DNA of 22,528 bases, taken from JBPCRW01 sp050996405 (GTDB lineage: Bacteria; Acidobacteriota; Blastocatellia; Pyrinomonadales; Pyrinomonadaceae). A model generated the notes under the pieces. The model worked only from the letters and a program-made list of their open reading frames with translations, was not told the DNA's origin and did not search any database. Shown here piece by piece: positions 15,185 through 21,797 of the stretch. Positions within the stretch are counted from its first letter, which is position 1; each line of letters begins with the position of its first letter. The stretch lies in the NCBI GenBank assembly GCA_050996405.1, contig JBPCRW010000232.1, positions 1 through 22,528 on the forward strand. Reading direction: 5' to 3'. The position numbers and the translations under genes were made by a program.

Positions 15185-16185
15185 ATGAATCCGCCGAAAA
15201 TAACCGACGCTGATTACATTAACTTTATCATCGCCGCGCCGCGCGATGTCACCGCAACCTTTGCCGGGCGCGTGCAGCCGGAGACGCGACGCGCTCCCGC
15301 GCACGACGCTTTTACTCGCTTGTTGTCGCGGCTTGAACCCGACGCGGAAACGCTCTAGATGGAAGCCAGAACGCAGATTGATTTGCAAAGCGGCATTCTG
15401 GTTCTCGACGATTCGACGCTTGAGAAACCATACTCGGAGTTTAACGCTCTGGTTTACCACCGGCATTGGTCGGGAAAACAACGCGCGGTTGTCTCCGGCA
15501 TCAATTTGATTACCTTGTTGTGGACACGGCGAGCGTTGTGTTCCGGTTGATTACCGCCTCTTTGATAAAGACCGCGACGGTAAAACCAGGAACGAGCATT
15601 TCTCGGAAATGCTGCCGGAGGCTTCGGAGCGCGGTTTTAACCCGGAAGTTGTTTGTTTTGACAGTTGGTATGGGTCGGTTGAGAATTTGAAATTGGTTCG
15701 CGCCTTCGGCTGGCATTTTTTGACCCGCCTGAAATCGAACCGGCAAATCAACATCAACCGGAGCGGTTTGCAAGCCGTCGCGCAAGCCGGATTGTGCGGC
15801 GGGGACGGCACTGTTTGCTGGCTCAAAGGATTTGGAGAAATTAAAGTATTCTGCGTTCGCGCTCGCCGTCGGCACGGCGGAATACTGGGCGACGAGCCTG
15901 CCGGAAATAACCGGGGCGGAACGGAAAACCGAAGCCCGAAGCGCGTGGCGCATTGAAATGTATCATCGCGCTTTGAAGCAACAGTGCCTGATTGAACGCG
16001 CCCAATGCCGCCGACTGCGCCCGGTGTTGAATCATATCGGGCTGTGTATCAGAGCATTTGTGCGATTGGAAAGTCATTGTTATCGAGAAAAAATGAGTTG
16101 GATCGAAGCGAAAACAAGTGTTATCCGAGATGCGGTTCGCGCCTATTTATCGAATCCGCGTTATTTGCTTCTCCCAACTGCTTAA
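15185..16185 (+). pseudogene. IS4/IS701-like DDE transposase, inactivated by a stop codon and two frameshifts
   Basis: From ATG 15185 the protein begins MNPPKITDADYINFIIAAP. Codon 58 is TAG (15356-15358), where related transposases have Trp, and the frame continues in register (EARTQIDLQSGILVLDDST). A shift near 15523-15529 moves the frame (LLWT / GERCVPVDYRLFDKDRDGK), and a second near 15862-15890 restores EYWATSLPEITGAERK to the end at 16185. All catalytic landmarks survive across the three pieces: the first Asp in VLDDST, the second in CFDSWYGS, and the Glu region WRIEMYHRALKQ of the IS4-type YREK signature. The full length (~333 codons) is normal for this group. The element is therefore complete in extent but dead. 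Antisense open frames of 78-147 codons here are artefacts of its GC-rich codons. Confidence 0.9.
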
Positions 16186-16193
16186 GTCCTAAG
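16175..16193. repeat. 19-bp IS-associated repeat, right copy / probable IS right end
   Basis: CAACTGCTTAAGTCCTAAG overlaps the transposase stop codon (16183-16185). Its position directly after the coding sequence suggests the terminal repeat of the insertion sequence. The matching left copy is direct, not inverted, so the true left terminus is not defined. Confidence 0.55.
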
Positions 16194-16224
16194 TAAATTA
16201 ACAAACTCTCTTTATGAAAATAGA

Positions 16225-16284
16225 ATTTTAAACAAAATCGGTGTTTAAACAAGAGCCAGTTTTCGACAAATCAGATAGACCAAT
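16225..16284 (-). promoter_or_regulatory. Shared 60-bp promoter element, copy c (divergent from the MocR gene)
   Basis: Minus strand: ATTGGTCT (16284-16277), N16, ACTGGCTC (16260-16253) into CTTGTT, N17, TAAAAT (16230-16225). It fires away from the MocR gene, and the predicted start (~16218) is only about 25 bases from the dead insertion sequence, so its original target gene seems to have been cut off. The boxes flank or lie inside the MocR core promoter. Confidence 0.6.
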
Positions 16285-16299
16285 TTATAATCGTTAAAT
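16263..16299 (+). promoter_or_regulatory. MocR gene core promoter, apparently leaderless
   Basis: TCGACA (16263-16268), a 17-base spacer, and TATAAT (16286-16291) form a near-consensus sigma70 promoter. The expected start is about 16298, so the mRNA would begin at or next to the ATG at 16300. No Shine-Dalgarno sequence precedes that ATG, which fits leaderless translation. Confidence 0.6.
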
Positions 16300-17787
16300 A
16301 TGCCGTATCCACCGTTTATAATACTCGACGAAAAATCCAAAGCTCCGCTGTATCGCCAGATTTACGAAACCATCCGCCGTTCAATTTTGAGCGGTGAATT
16401 TTATTCGGGAAAACAATTGCCCGCCTCTCGTGAGTTAGCAAAACAGTTGGGCATCTCAAGAATGACTGTCCTTAATGCTTATGACCAGCTTTTGGCGGAA
16501 GGTTATCTTGAAAGCAAAATGGGCGCGGGAACTTTTGTCACCCAGCATCTGCCCGAAGAATTTCTGTATACGCCGTCCATAACCCGACAAAAAAGCAGCG
16601 TGAAAAACTTGCCGCGTCAATTGACGCTCTCCAGATACGGAAAAAATGTTTTGCGCGAAAGCCGCGCGGTTTTACCGTATAACCAGACACCGCTCGTTCC
16701 CTTCCAGCACGGACTTCCTGCAATTAACGAATTTCCGTTCGATGTCTGGACAAAGCTGACGAATAAAAATTATCGCGCGCTCGATCGACAGGCTTTCGGC
16801 TACGGTCATCCGGCTGGATTTCCCGCCTTACGTGAAGCAATCGCGGCGCATCTGAAGTCTGCTCGCGGCGTAGTTTGCGCTCCCGAACAAGTTATTATCA
16901 CAGGCGGAGCGCAGCAGGCGTTCGATTTAATCGGCAGAATTTTTCTTGAACCGAAAACTAAAGTCTTAATTGAAAATCCGGGTTATTTCGGCGTTAAACA
17001 GGCGTTTCAATCTTTTGACGCGAAACTCGTTCCGGTTCCGGTTGACGAAGAAGGTTTTAATTTGGCATCGGTATTAAAACAAAGCCGCAATGCGCGACTC
17101 GCATATGTCACGCCTTCGCACCAGTTTCCGCTCGGCATAACGATGAGTTTGCCGCGCCGCCTGCAATTGCTCGAATGGGCGAAAAAAAACGAAAGCTGGA
17201 TTATCGAAGACGATTACGACAGCGAATTTCGTTACGAAGGTCGCCCGCTTCCTTCTCTGCAAGGACTTGACCGCGATGGGCGCGTTCTTTATATCGGGAC
17301 GTTCAGCAAAACTCTTTTTCCGGCTCTCAGGCTCGGCTGCCTTGTCGTGCCGCCTGATTTAATTGAGATTTTTACGACTGTTCGCGCGCTTTCCAGCTTT
17401 CATCCTCCCTTGATTGAACAAGCGACTCTTGCGGAGTTTATCGCCGAGGGACATTTTGGGCGGCATATCAGACGAATGCTGCAGTTGTATGATGAAAGGC
17501 GGGAAATTTTAGTTTCGGAAATTAAAAAACATCTGGCTGGCAAACTTGAAGTTAAAAATTCCGCTTCGGGAATGCACATTATCGGCTGGTTGCCCGACGG
17601 CTTTGAAGACACTCGTATCGCCAAACAAGCCGCCTTATTCGGCATCACAACGGCGACCGTTTCATCTCATTCATTAACAAAATGGCAGCGAGGCGGTTTG
17701 ATTTTGGGTTACACGGCAATCAACGAAAAACAGATCAAAAAGGGAGTCAGACAATTAGCCAAGGCAATGGAAAACTTGGCTAAATAA
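16300..17787 (+). CDS. MocR/PdxR/GabR-type regulator (GntR winged helix fused to aminotransferase-like domain)
   Basis: 495 residues, the usual length. Residues about 15-83 are a GntR-family winged helix (PLYRQIYETIRRSILSGEF, SRELAKQLGISRMTVLNAYD, GYLESKMGAGTFV). A linker to about 125 joins a fold-type I aminotransferase domain with FGYGHPAGFPALREAIA, TGGAQQAFDLIGRIF, ENPGYFG, IIEDDYDSEFRY (Asp305) and GTFSKTLFPALRLG, in which Lys337 should bind PLP. Members sense PLP or PLP-amino-acid adducts, bind direct-repeat operators, autoregulate, and usually control a divergent gene of vitamin B6, GABA or amino-acid metabolism. No such gene remains upstream, where a dead transposase sits instead. ATG 16300 is backed by the promoter position. 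Confidence 0.93.
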   Translation: MPYPPFIILDEKSKAPLYRQIYETIRRSILSGEFYSGKQLPASRELAKQLGISRMTVLNAYDQLLAEGYLESKMGAGTFVTQHLPEEFLYTPSITRQKSSVKNLPRQLTLSRYGKNVLRESRAVLPYNQTPLVPFQHGLPAINEFPFDVWTKLTNKNYRALDRQAFGYGHPAGFPALREAIAAHLKSARGVVCAPEQVIITGGAQQAFDLIGRIFLEPKTKVLIENPGYFGVKQAFQSFDAKLVPVPVDEEGFNLASVLKQSRNARLAYVTPSHQFPLGITMSLPRRLQLLEWAKKNESWIIEDDYDSEFRYEGRPLPSLQGLDRDGRVLYIGTFSKTLFPALRLGCLVVPPDLIEIFTTVRALSSFHPPLIEQATLAEFIAEGHFGRHIRRMLQLYDERREILVSEIKKHLAGKLEVKNSASGMHIIGWLPDGFEDTRIAKQAALFGITTATVSSHSLTKWQRGGLILGYTAINEKQIKKGVRQLAKAMENLAK

Positions 17788-17947
17788 TGATTTTCGAACT
17801 GTTTATAAAGCGAGTAATGCCCGAATGCCGCGTAATCTCCCTTCCGGCTTCAACCTGCATGATTCCCGCTATTCCATCCATCAGCATCACAACGGCGAAA
17901 AGAATGGTTACGCTCCAATAAATTATTTTGATTGTTTTTGGTTTCAT
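17780..17947 (-). pseudogene. DoxX-like membrane protein, N-terminal remnant
   Basis: The minus-strand frame from ATG 17947 encodes 55 residues: KIIYWSVTILFAVVMLMDGI followed by AGIMQVEAGREITRHSG. This matches the first transmembrane helix and following loop of DoxX-like proteins, which normally run ~120-130 residues with four helices. After SGI the sequence becomes unrelated (TRFINSSKIII) and stops at TAG 17780-17782, overlapping the 3' end of the MocR gene. No ribosome-binding site precedes the ATG, because the MITE-like element begins four bases upstream. It lies downstream of the VOC gene on the same strand, so it was probably once its operon partner. Family recognition is from the N-terminal pattern only. 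Confidence 0.6.
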
Positions 17948-17950
17948 ATA

Positions 17951-18072
17951 TAGGGATTACGCAGTTGAAACAGAAGTCAATAGTTTACAAGTCTCCGGCA
18001 GAGATGCGTTCGCTACCAGCTACTTGTTTTTAACGATGCTTTGGCTTGACAATGTCCAACTGCGTAGCTTCC
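17951..18072. mobile_element. MITE-like element with terminal inverted repeats
   Basis: The left end is TAGGGATTACGCAGTTG (17951-17967); the right end is CAACTGCGTAGCTTCC (18057-18072). They share the inverted core TACGCAGTTG. The interior (~90 bases) has no coding capacity. The core is the same as in the repeats bounding the dead transposase (15165, 16175), so the element may have been mobilised by that transposase type. Target-site duplications are not evident. It separates the VOC gene from the DoxX remnant. Confidence 0.5.
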
Positions 18073-18080
18073 GCTCTAAA

Positions 18081-18512
18081 TTATTGCTGCCCGTTATAGT
18101 CGTAATTGACCATCCATTTGATGCCGAATTTATCGCTGAACATTCCGAAGTAAGCCCCCCAGAAAGTGTCTCCGAGCGGCATTTCTACCTTTCCGCCTTC
18201 GGAAAGCCCCGTGAATAAATCGGCTGCTTCTTCCTTACTGTCTGCTTGAATTGAAATATAGAAATTGTTGCCGACTGTTATGCTGCGTCCCATTGATTCG
18301 CAAGCGTCGCTAGCCATCAAAACATTTTTTCGTCCGATTGGCAGAGAAATATGCATAATTTTCTCCCCGTCGCTTTTGGATACCTTGTCTGCTTCGGGCA
18401 TATCCTTAAAGCGTTGTAGGGTAATAAATTCTCCGCCAAACACTGATTTATAAAAATTAAACGCTTCTTCCGCGTTACCGTCAAAGTCCAGATATGGATT
18501 TATTGTTGCCAT
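18081..18512 (-). CDS. VOC-family protein (PhnB/YjdN-like)
   Basis: 143 residues, the standard size of PhnB-like vicinal-oxygen-chelate proteins. It opens INPYLDFDGNAEEAFNFYKSVFGGEF, the hallmark of this group, continues with KIMHISLPIG and ends DKFGIKWMVNYDY. Two beta-alpha-beta-beta-beta modules are expected in one chain. Members are often annotated as glyoxalase-like or 3-demethylubiquinone methyltransferase-like, but few have an established activity. A purine-rich AGGAG lies 10-15 bases before ATG 18512. The upstream region carries the TTGGACTA palindrome block, and the TetR gene lies just upstream on the same strand, so it may be a TetR target. A DoxX remnant follows it. Confidence 0.9.
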   Translation of the reverse strand: MATINPYLDFDGNAEEAFNFYKSVFGGEFITLQRFKDMPEADKVSKSDGEKIMHISLPIGRKNVLMASDACESMGRSITVGNNFYISIQADSKEEAADLFTGLSEGGKVEMPLGDTFWGAYFGMFSDKFGIKWMVNYDYNGQQ

Positions 18513-18572
18513 TTTTTATTATTCTCCTTTTGTTTTTAGGTTTATTCTGTTGGAATTTTATTCACAATCGTT

Positions 18573-18633
18573 TTGGACTATTTAGTCCAAGATAATTACG
18601 AATAAACTTACTATGAATTCGACTCGGTGTCAA
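18573..18633 (-). promoter_or_regulatory. TTGGACTA palindrome plus TTGACA element (copy 2, before VOC gene)
   Basis: TTGGACTATTTAGTCCAA (18573-18590) is an 18-bp palindrome. On the minus strand TTGACA is at 18633-18628 within an imperfect dyad (GAATTTGAC / GTCGAATTC), and TTCATAGTA follows. The -10 is not obvious. Spacing between elements equals that of the copy at 14253-14313. The palindrome would lie in the 5' leader or over the start site of the VOC transcript, as an operator would. Confidence 0.65.
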
Positions 18634-18672
18634 ATTCATTTACGCAATAATGTATTAAGGATGAAATAGCTA

Positions 18673-19272
18673 CTAAACTTTTAGGGATTTCAGATAGGTC
18701 ATAGCGTGACGGACAGCGTTTTCCAGAGGCATTGTATCTTTCCTAATCTTTGAAGCGATCATTCCGCCCTGCATAATCGTGTAGCAAAAATCAGCCAGAG
18801 AATCAGGTTCGATTGATTCTTTTAATTTGCCCTTTGCTTTCAGAGCGTGGAAAAACTTCGACAAAATGTTTTTCCGATACTCGAAAATAAGATTAATATC
18901 TTGACGCAGTAATTCGTGGTCATCGGTCAGTCCGTAACCGATTGTCGCCAGAGGACAGCCTACACTGCACTGTATAGATTTTTGAAAGTTAATAAAGCCG
19001 ACAAACCATTCTTCCAAATCCTTCCATGAATTCACTTCATATTTAAGCGGATACTTTTTATTCCGATCCATTTCGTAAAAGTTCTGAAGAACCGAGTGAA
19101 CCAGATCATCTTTGCTTTTGAAATAATAATAAAATTGGCTTTTCCCCGTTCCTGATTTCTCCAAAATTTCATCAACGCTCGTCGCATTAACGCCTTTTTG
19201 ATGGAATAAGGCTAACGAGGTTTCAATGATTTTTAAACGGGTTTTTTTGCCACGATTTTGAATAGTTTTCAT
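18673..19272 (-). CDS. TetR-family transcriptional regulator
   Basis: 199 residues. The N-terminal helix-turn-helix spans about 10-55: TRLKIIETSLALFHQKGVNATSVDEILEKSGTGKSQFYYYFKSKDDLV is a canonical TetR DNA-binding region. The C-terminal ligand domain contains QCSVGCPLATIGYG with Cys102 and Cys106, a conserved feature of one TetR subgroup; the two cysteines could be redox- or electrophile-sensitive. The gene is divergent from the lyase-like gene and upstream of the VOC gene. ATG 19272 has no Shine-Dalgarno site, and the promoter position suggests a leaderless or near-leaderless mRNA. Neighbouring palindromes at 19279-19293 and 18573-18590 are candidate operators. Confidence 0.93.
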   Translation of the reverse strand: MKTIQNRGKKTRLKIIETSLALFHQKGVNATSVDEILEKSGTGKSQFYYYFKSKDDLVHSVLQNFYEMDRNKKYPLKYEVNSWKDLEEWFVGFINFQKSIQCSVGCPLATIGYGLTDDHELLRQDINLIFEYRKNILSKFFHALKAKGKLKESIEPDSLADFCYTIMQGGMIASKIRKDTMPLENAVRHAMTYLKSLKV

Positions 19273-19306
19273 ATCTGAAGTGTACTATACAGTGCCAATA
19301 TGTCAA
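19272..19306 (-). promoter_or_regulatory. TetR promoter with overlapping operator-like dyad
   Basis: On the minus strand TTGACA is at 19306-19301 and TACACT at 19284-19279 with a 16-base spacer, or TATAGT at 19289-19284 with a shorter spacer. Either would start transcription within a few bases of the ATG at 19272. TGTACTATACA (19281-19291) is an imperfect dyad over the -10, suited to autorepression. Confidence 0.5.
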
Positions 19307-19597
19307 CAGATTTGTAATAATCCAAAGTGGGCATTGCATTACCGCCGATGATTTACCGTTTTTACGAATTAGTTAGGCGGGAGCAGAAACTGCATTTGGT
19401 TAAATAACAAATTGGTCTTGGAAATTAGTTAAAAATTGGCACTTGTTTAAATCCAAGTCTTTTTTAGAATGTTTATTCAATTAAAAGCAACGGGATATAC
19501 GGCAATCTTCGGGATTTGATTGAATTCAAAAAGTAGAAATATCAGGTGTAAGATACTCGTTTCCGCTCTGCAAAATTTATTTATCAATAAAGTGATT
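19273..19597. other. Divergent intergenic region TetR / lyase-like gene
   Basis: Contains the TetR promoter (minus) and shared element copy e (plus, 19411-19470). The frame of the lyase-like gene is open from TTG 19520 but the start is placed at ATG 19598, so 19520-19597 is treated as leader. Nothing else is seen. Confidence 0.55.
19411..19470 (+). promoter_or_regulatory. Shared 60-bp promoter element, copy e (before the lyase-like gene)
   Basis: Plus strand: ATTGGTCT (19411-19418), N16, ATTGGCAC (19435-19442) into CTTGTT (-35, 19442-19447), N17, TAGAAT (-10, 19465-19470). The predicted start is near 19477, about 120 bases before ATG 19598. Confidence 0.7.
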
Positions 19598-20416
19598 ATG
19601 GTTAATCAAACAGCAAAAGCAAAAGCGTTCAAAACGCTGCACGAACGTGAAGGCGCATTTATTATTCCTAATCCCTGGGATTTAGGCTCGGCGCGGCTGC
19701 TTGCGAATTTGGGATTTGAAGCACTGGCGACGACGAGCGGCGGCTTTGCCAATTCGCTCGGACGCGCGGATGGAGAGACTTCTCTCGACGAGACAATCGA
19801 ACATTGCCGCAATCTCTGCGGGGCAACCGATTTGCCGGTCAGCGCGGATTTGGAAAATTGTTTTGCGGACGAGCCGGAAAAAGCGGCGCAGACTATTCTG
19901 CTGGCGGCGCGGGCGGGAGTGGTCGGCGGTTCAATCGAAGATTACACGGGCAACCCGTCGAATCCGATTTACGAATTCGATTTGGCGGTCGAGCGTGTCC
20001 ACGCGGCGGCGGAAGCGGCGCGCTCGCTGGATTTTCCTTTTACGCTGACGGCGCGAGCCGAAAATCTGCTTCACGGCAGGCTCGACCTAGATGATACAAT
20101 CCGGCGTTTGCAAGCGTTTGAAGCGGCGGGCGCGGACGTTCTTTACGCGCCTGCTCTCAAAACGCTCGACGAAGTTCGATTGGTAACGAGCGCACTGAAT
20201 AAACCCGTGAATATTCTCGCGCCGTTTGTTAAAAATGTGACTGTCGCGCAGATGGCAGGCGCGGGCGCGAAACGCATCAGCGTCGGCGGAGCATTGGCGC
20301 GTGCCGCCTTCACTGCTCTGATACGAGCCGGATTGGAGATGCAAAATCAAGGCAGCTTCAAGTGGACAACAGATTCGGTATCCGGCAGCGAAGTGCAGAA
20401 ACTTTTGAGCTTTTAG
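19598..20416 (+). CDS. Isocitrate lyase / phosphoenolpyruvate mutase superfamily protein
   Basis: 272 residues from ATG 19598; the longer frame from a TTG at 19520 adds 26 residues that do not look like the family. KAKAFKTLHEREGAFIIPNPWDLGSARLL is the typical start of this group. The TIM barrel continues with ATTSGGFANSLG, the metal-binding PVSADLENCF (Asp84, Glu86), GGSIEDYTG (Glu114, Asp115) and FTLTARAEN. The KKCGH-type catalytic-cysteine loop of true isocitrate and methylisocitrate lyases is absent; the loop reads ENCFADEPEKA. It is therefore likely a carboxyphosphonoenolpyruvate-mutase-like or oxaloacetate-acting enzyme of unknown substrate. It is divergent from the TetR gene and has the shared 60-bp promoter, so either regulator may control it. 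Confidence 0.88.
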   Translation: MVNQTAKAKAFKTLHEREGAFIIPNPWDLGSARLLANLGFEALATTSGGFANSLGRADGETSLDETIEHCRNLCGATDLPVSADLENCFADEPEKAAQTILLAARAGVVGGSIEDYTGNPSNPIYEFDLAVERVHAAAEAARSLDFPFTLTARAENLLHGRLDLDDTIRRLQAFEAAGADVLYAPALKTLDEVRLVTSALNKPVNILAPFVKNVTVAQMAGAGAKRISVGGALARAAFTALIRAGLEMQNQGSFKWTTDSVSGSEVQKLLSF

Positions 20417-20492
20417 CTTTATCGTTAATTCCGGTATTGCTCGGCAAAGCAATTTACACATTCAAAAAAAGCACCAGCAAAAGTTCCGGTTT

Positions 20493-20822
20493 TCAATCAA
20501 CAACAAACAATTTCGCGCCAATTTCAGTAGAGGAACGGTGCGACTCGGCATTGTCTGAAACCTGATAACTCATTCCCGGTTTGAGCGTGAAAACTCTGCC
20601 GTCTTCAAGTTCGGTTTCAAGCTGACCCTCCACACAAAAGATTATATGACCCTTGCCGCACCAGTGGTCTGCCAGATAACCCGGCGTGTATTCAACCATA
20701 CGAAGACGAATACCGCCGAGATTTTGAGTTCGCCAGTAAGCCGTGCCGCTTTCGCCTTTGTGTTCCGTTTGTTCAACCTGCGACCAGTCGGTTGTTCCGA
20801 ATGGAATGCCTGACATTTCCAT
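20493..20822 (-). CDS. DHCW-motif cupin fold protein
   Basis: 109 residues from ATG 20822, which has GGAAAG six bases upstream; a TTG at 20828 would add two residues and is less likely. The sequence reads IPFGTTDW, EHKGESGTAYWRTQNLG, EYTPGYLADHWCGKGHI, LEDGRVFTLKPGMSYQVSD and HRSSTEIGAKLFVVD, matching the small single-domain cupins known by the DHCW motif. His53, Cys55, His59 and the later HR are candidate metal ligands in the barrel. The function of the family is not established. It starts about 65 bases after the hydrolase stop on the same strand, so the two are probably cotranscribed. It is convergent with the lyase-like gene, with no clear terminator between them. Confidence 0.85.
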   Translation of the reverse strand: MEMSGIPFGTTDWSQVEQTEHKGESGTAYWRTQNLGGIRLRMVEYTPGYLADHWCGKGHIIFCVEGQLETELEDGRVFTLKPGMSYQVSDNAESHRSSTEIGAKLFVVD

Positions 20823-20887
20823 AATCAACTTTCCTTTTCCGGCTTATTTGATTTTTCGGACGATTTGGTCGTCATTGTGATGCGATA

Positions 20888-21772
20888 TTAAACTTTCGAT
20901 TTTTCTGCTCGTTTAGTGAATCCCTGCGCTTCCAGCCAGTAATAGAATTCATCAATCCAGTGGTCGCTGCTGGTGCCTTGTTTTTTCATTCCGAAGCCGT
21001 GACCGCCGGAGTTGAAAATGTGGACTTCGGGTTTATGACCGGCTGATTTTAGCGCATCGTAAAACTTGACTATCGGCTCAAGTGCCACTGCGTCGTCCTG
21101 CGCCCACGCCATAAACATCGGCGGCAGTTTTACCGGAATGTCCGGCATCTTTCCAAACGGCGCGCCATAAATCATTGCGGCGAAATCAGGTCGCGCGGCT
21201 GCATCTTGTTGAAGCAAAGCTCCGCTCGTTACCATCCCGCCGGCGGAGAATCCCATAAAGCCAACTCTGTCGGGGGAAACGCCCCATTCCGCGGCGTGCT
21301 GGCGAACTACCTTGATGGCTTGGATTCCGTCAGCTATGCCGTATTTGCAGGCATCGTCCATGTTGAGATTCTTCGGTATGCCTTCCTCGCGCTTTTCTAT
21401 AATCCGGTATTTAAGTACGAAAGCAGCGATGCCTTTGCTTTGAAGCCAGCGTGCCGCGTCGCCTTCATGACTAATAGCCAGTGCCACGCAATATCCGCCG
21501 GGCGCAATGATAACGCCGGTTCCCGTCGCCTTGCTTTTTTCGGGCAGATAAGCCGTCAACGTCGGAGTTACTACATTGAAGACCACCGTTCCGACAGGCG
21601 TATTTTCGATTGTCCTTTCCCTCTGCGTCCAATTCTCGGAACCCGGAGCTACGCCCGACCAAATATTCACGACCTGCTGCGAGCGGGCGGAGCAAGCCAT
21701 CAAAAATGTAAAGGCGATTACGCACGCCGCGCACACTGCCGTTCGTATCATATTCTCTGCCGCTTGTATCAT
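20888..21772 (-). CDS. Exported alpha/beta hydrolase (BD-FAE/acetyl-esterase-like)
   Basis: 294 residues from ATG 21772, chosen because GGAG lies five bases upstream and the predicted -10 (21798-21803) would exclude the earlier ATGs at 21799-21832. A hydrophobic segment (MIRTAVCAACVIAFTFLMAC) near the N-terminus is a signal peptide; LMAC is a possible lipobox, though Met at -2 is unusual. The mature part has VIIAPGGYC (oxyanion hole), VGFMGFSAGG with nucleophile Ser176, AWAQDD with Asp226 or Asp227 as acid, and SGGHGFGM with His258. These features fit periplasmic or lipid-anchored esterases that remove acyl groups from polysaccharides. The N-terminal QVVNIWSGVAPGSENW is typical of this group. 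The cupin gene follows. Confidence 0.9.
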   Translation of the reverse strand: MIQAAENMIRTAVCAACVIAFTFLMACSARSQQVVNIWSGVAPGSENWTQRERTIENTPVGTVVFNVVTPTLTAYLPEKSKATGTGVIIAPGGYCVALAISHEGDAARWLQSKGIAAFVLKYRIIEKREEGIPKNLNMDDACKYGIADGIQAIKVVRQHAAEWGVSPDRVGFMGFSAGGMVTSGALLQQDAAARPDFAAMIYGAPFGKMPDIPVKLPPMFMAWAQDDAVALEPIVKFYDALKSAGHKPEVHIFNSGGHGFGMKKQGTSSDHWIDEFYYWLEAQGFTKRAEKSKV

Positions 21773-21797
21773 AATTTCTCCAATCCGCACATTTTTC

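Noticed and set aside
15510..15953. 147-codon minus-strand frame across the transposase
   Set aside because: Antisense of the broken transposase; it spans the middle region and has no family features.
19435..19452. Sigma54 promoter (TTGGCAC as -24 element)
   Set aside because: The TTGGCAC box fits a -24, but no TGC occurs at the required -12 distance in the five copies, while a sigma70-like -10 is found at a constant 17 bases from CTTGTY. Copies a-c also read GGCTC.
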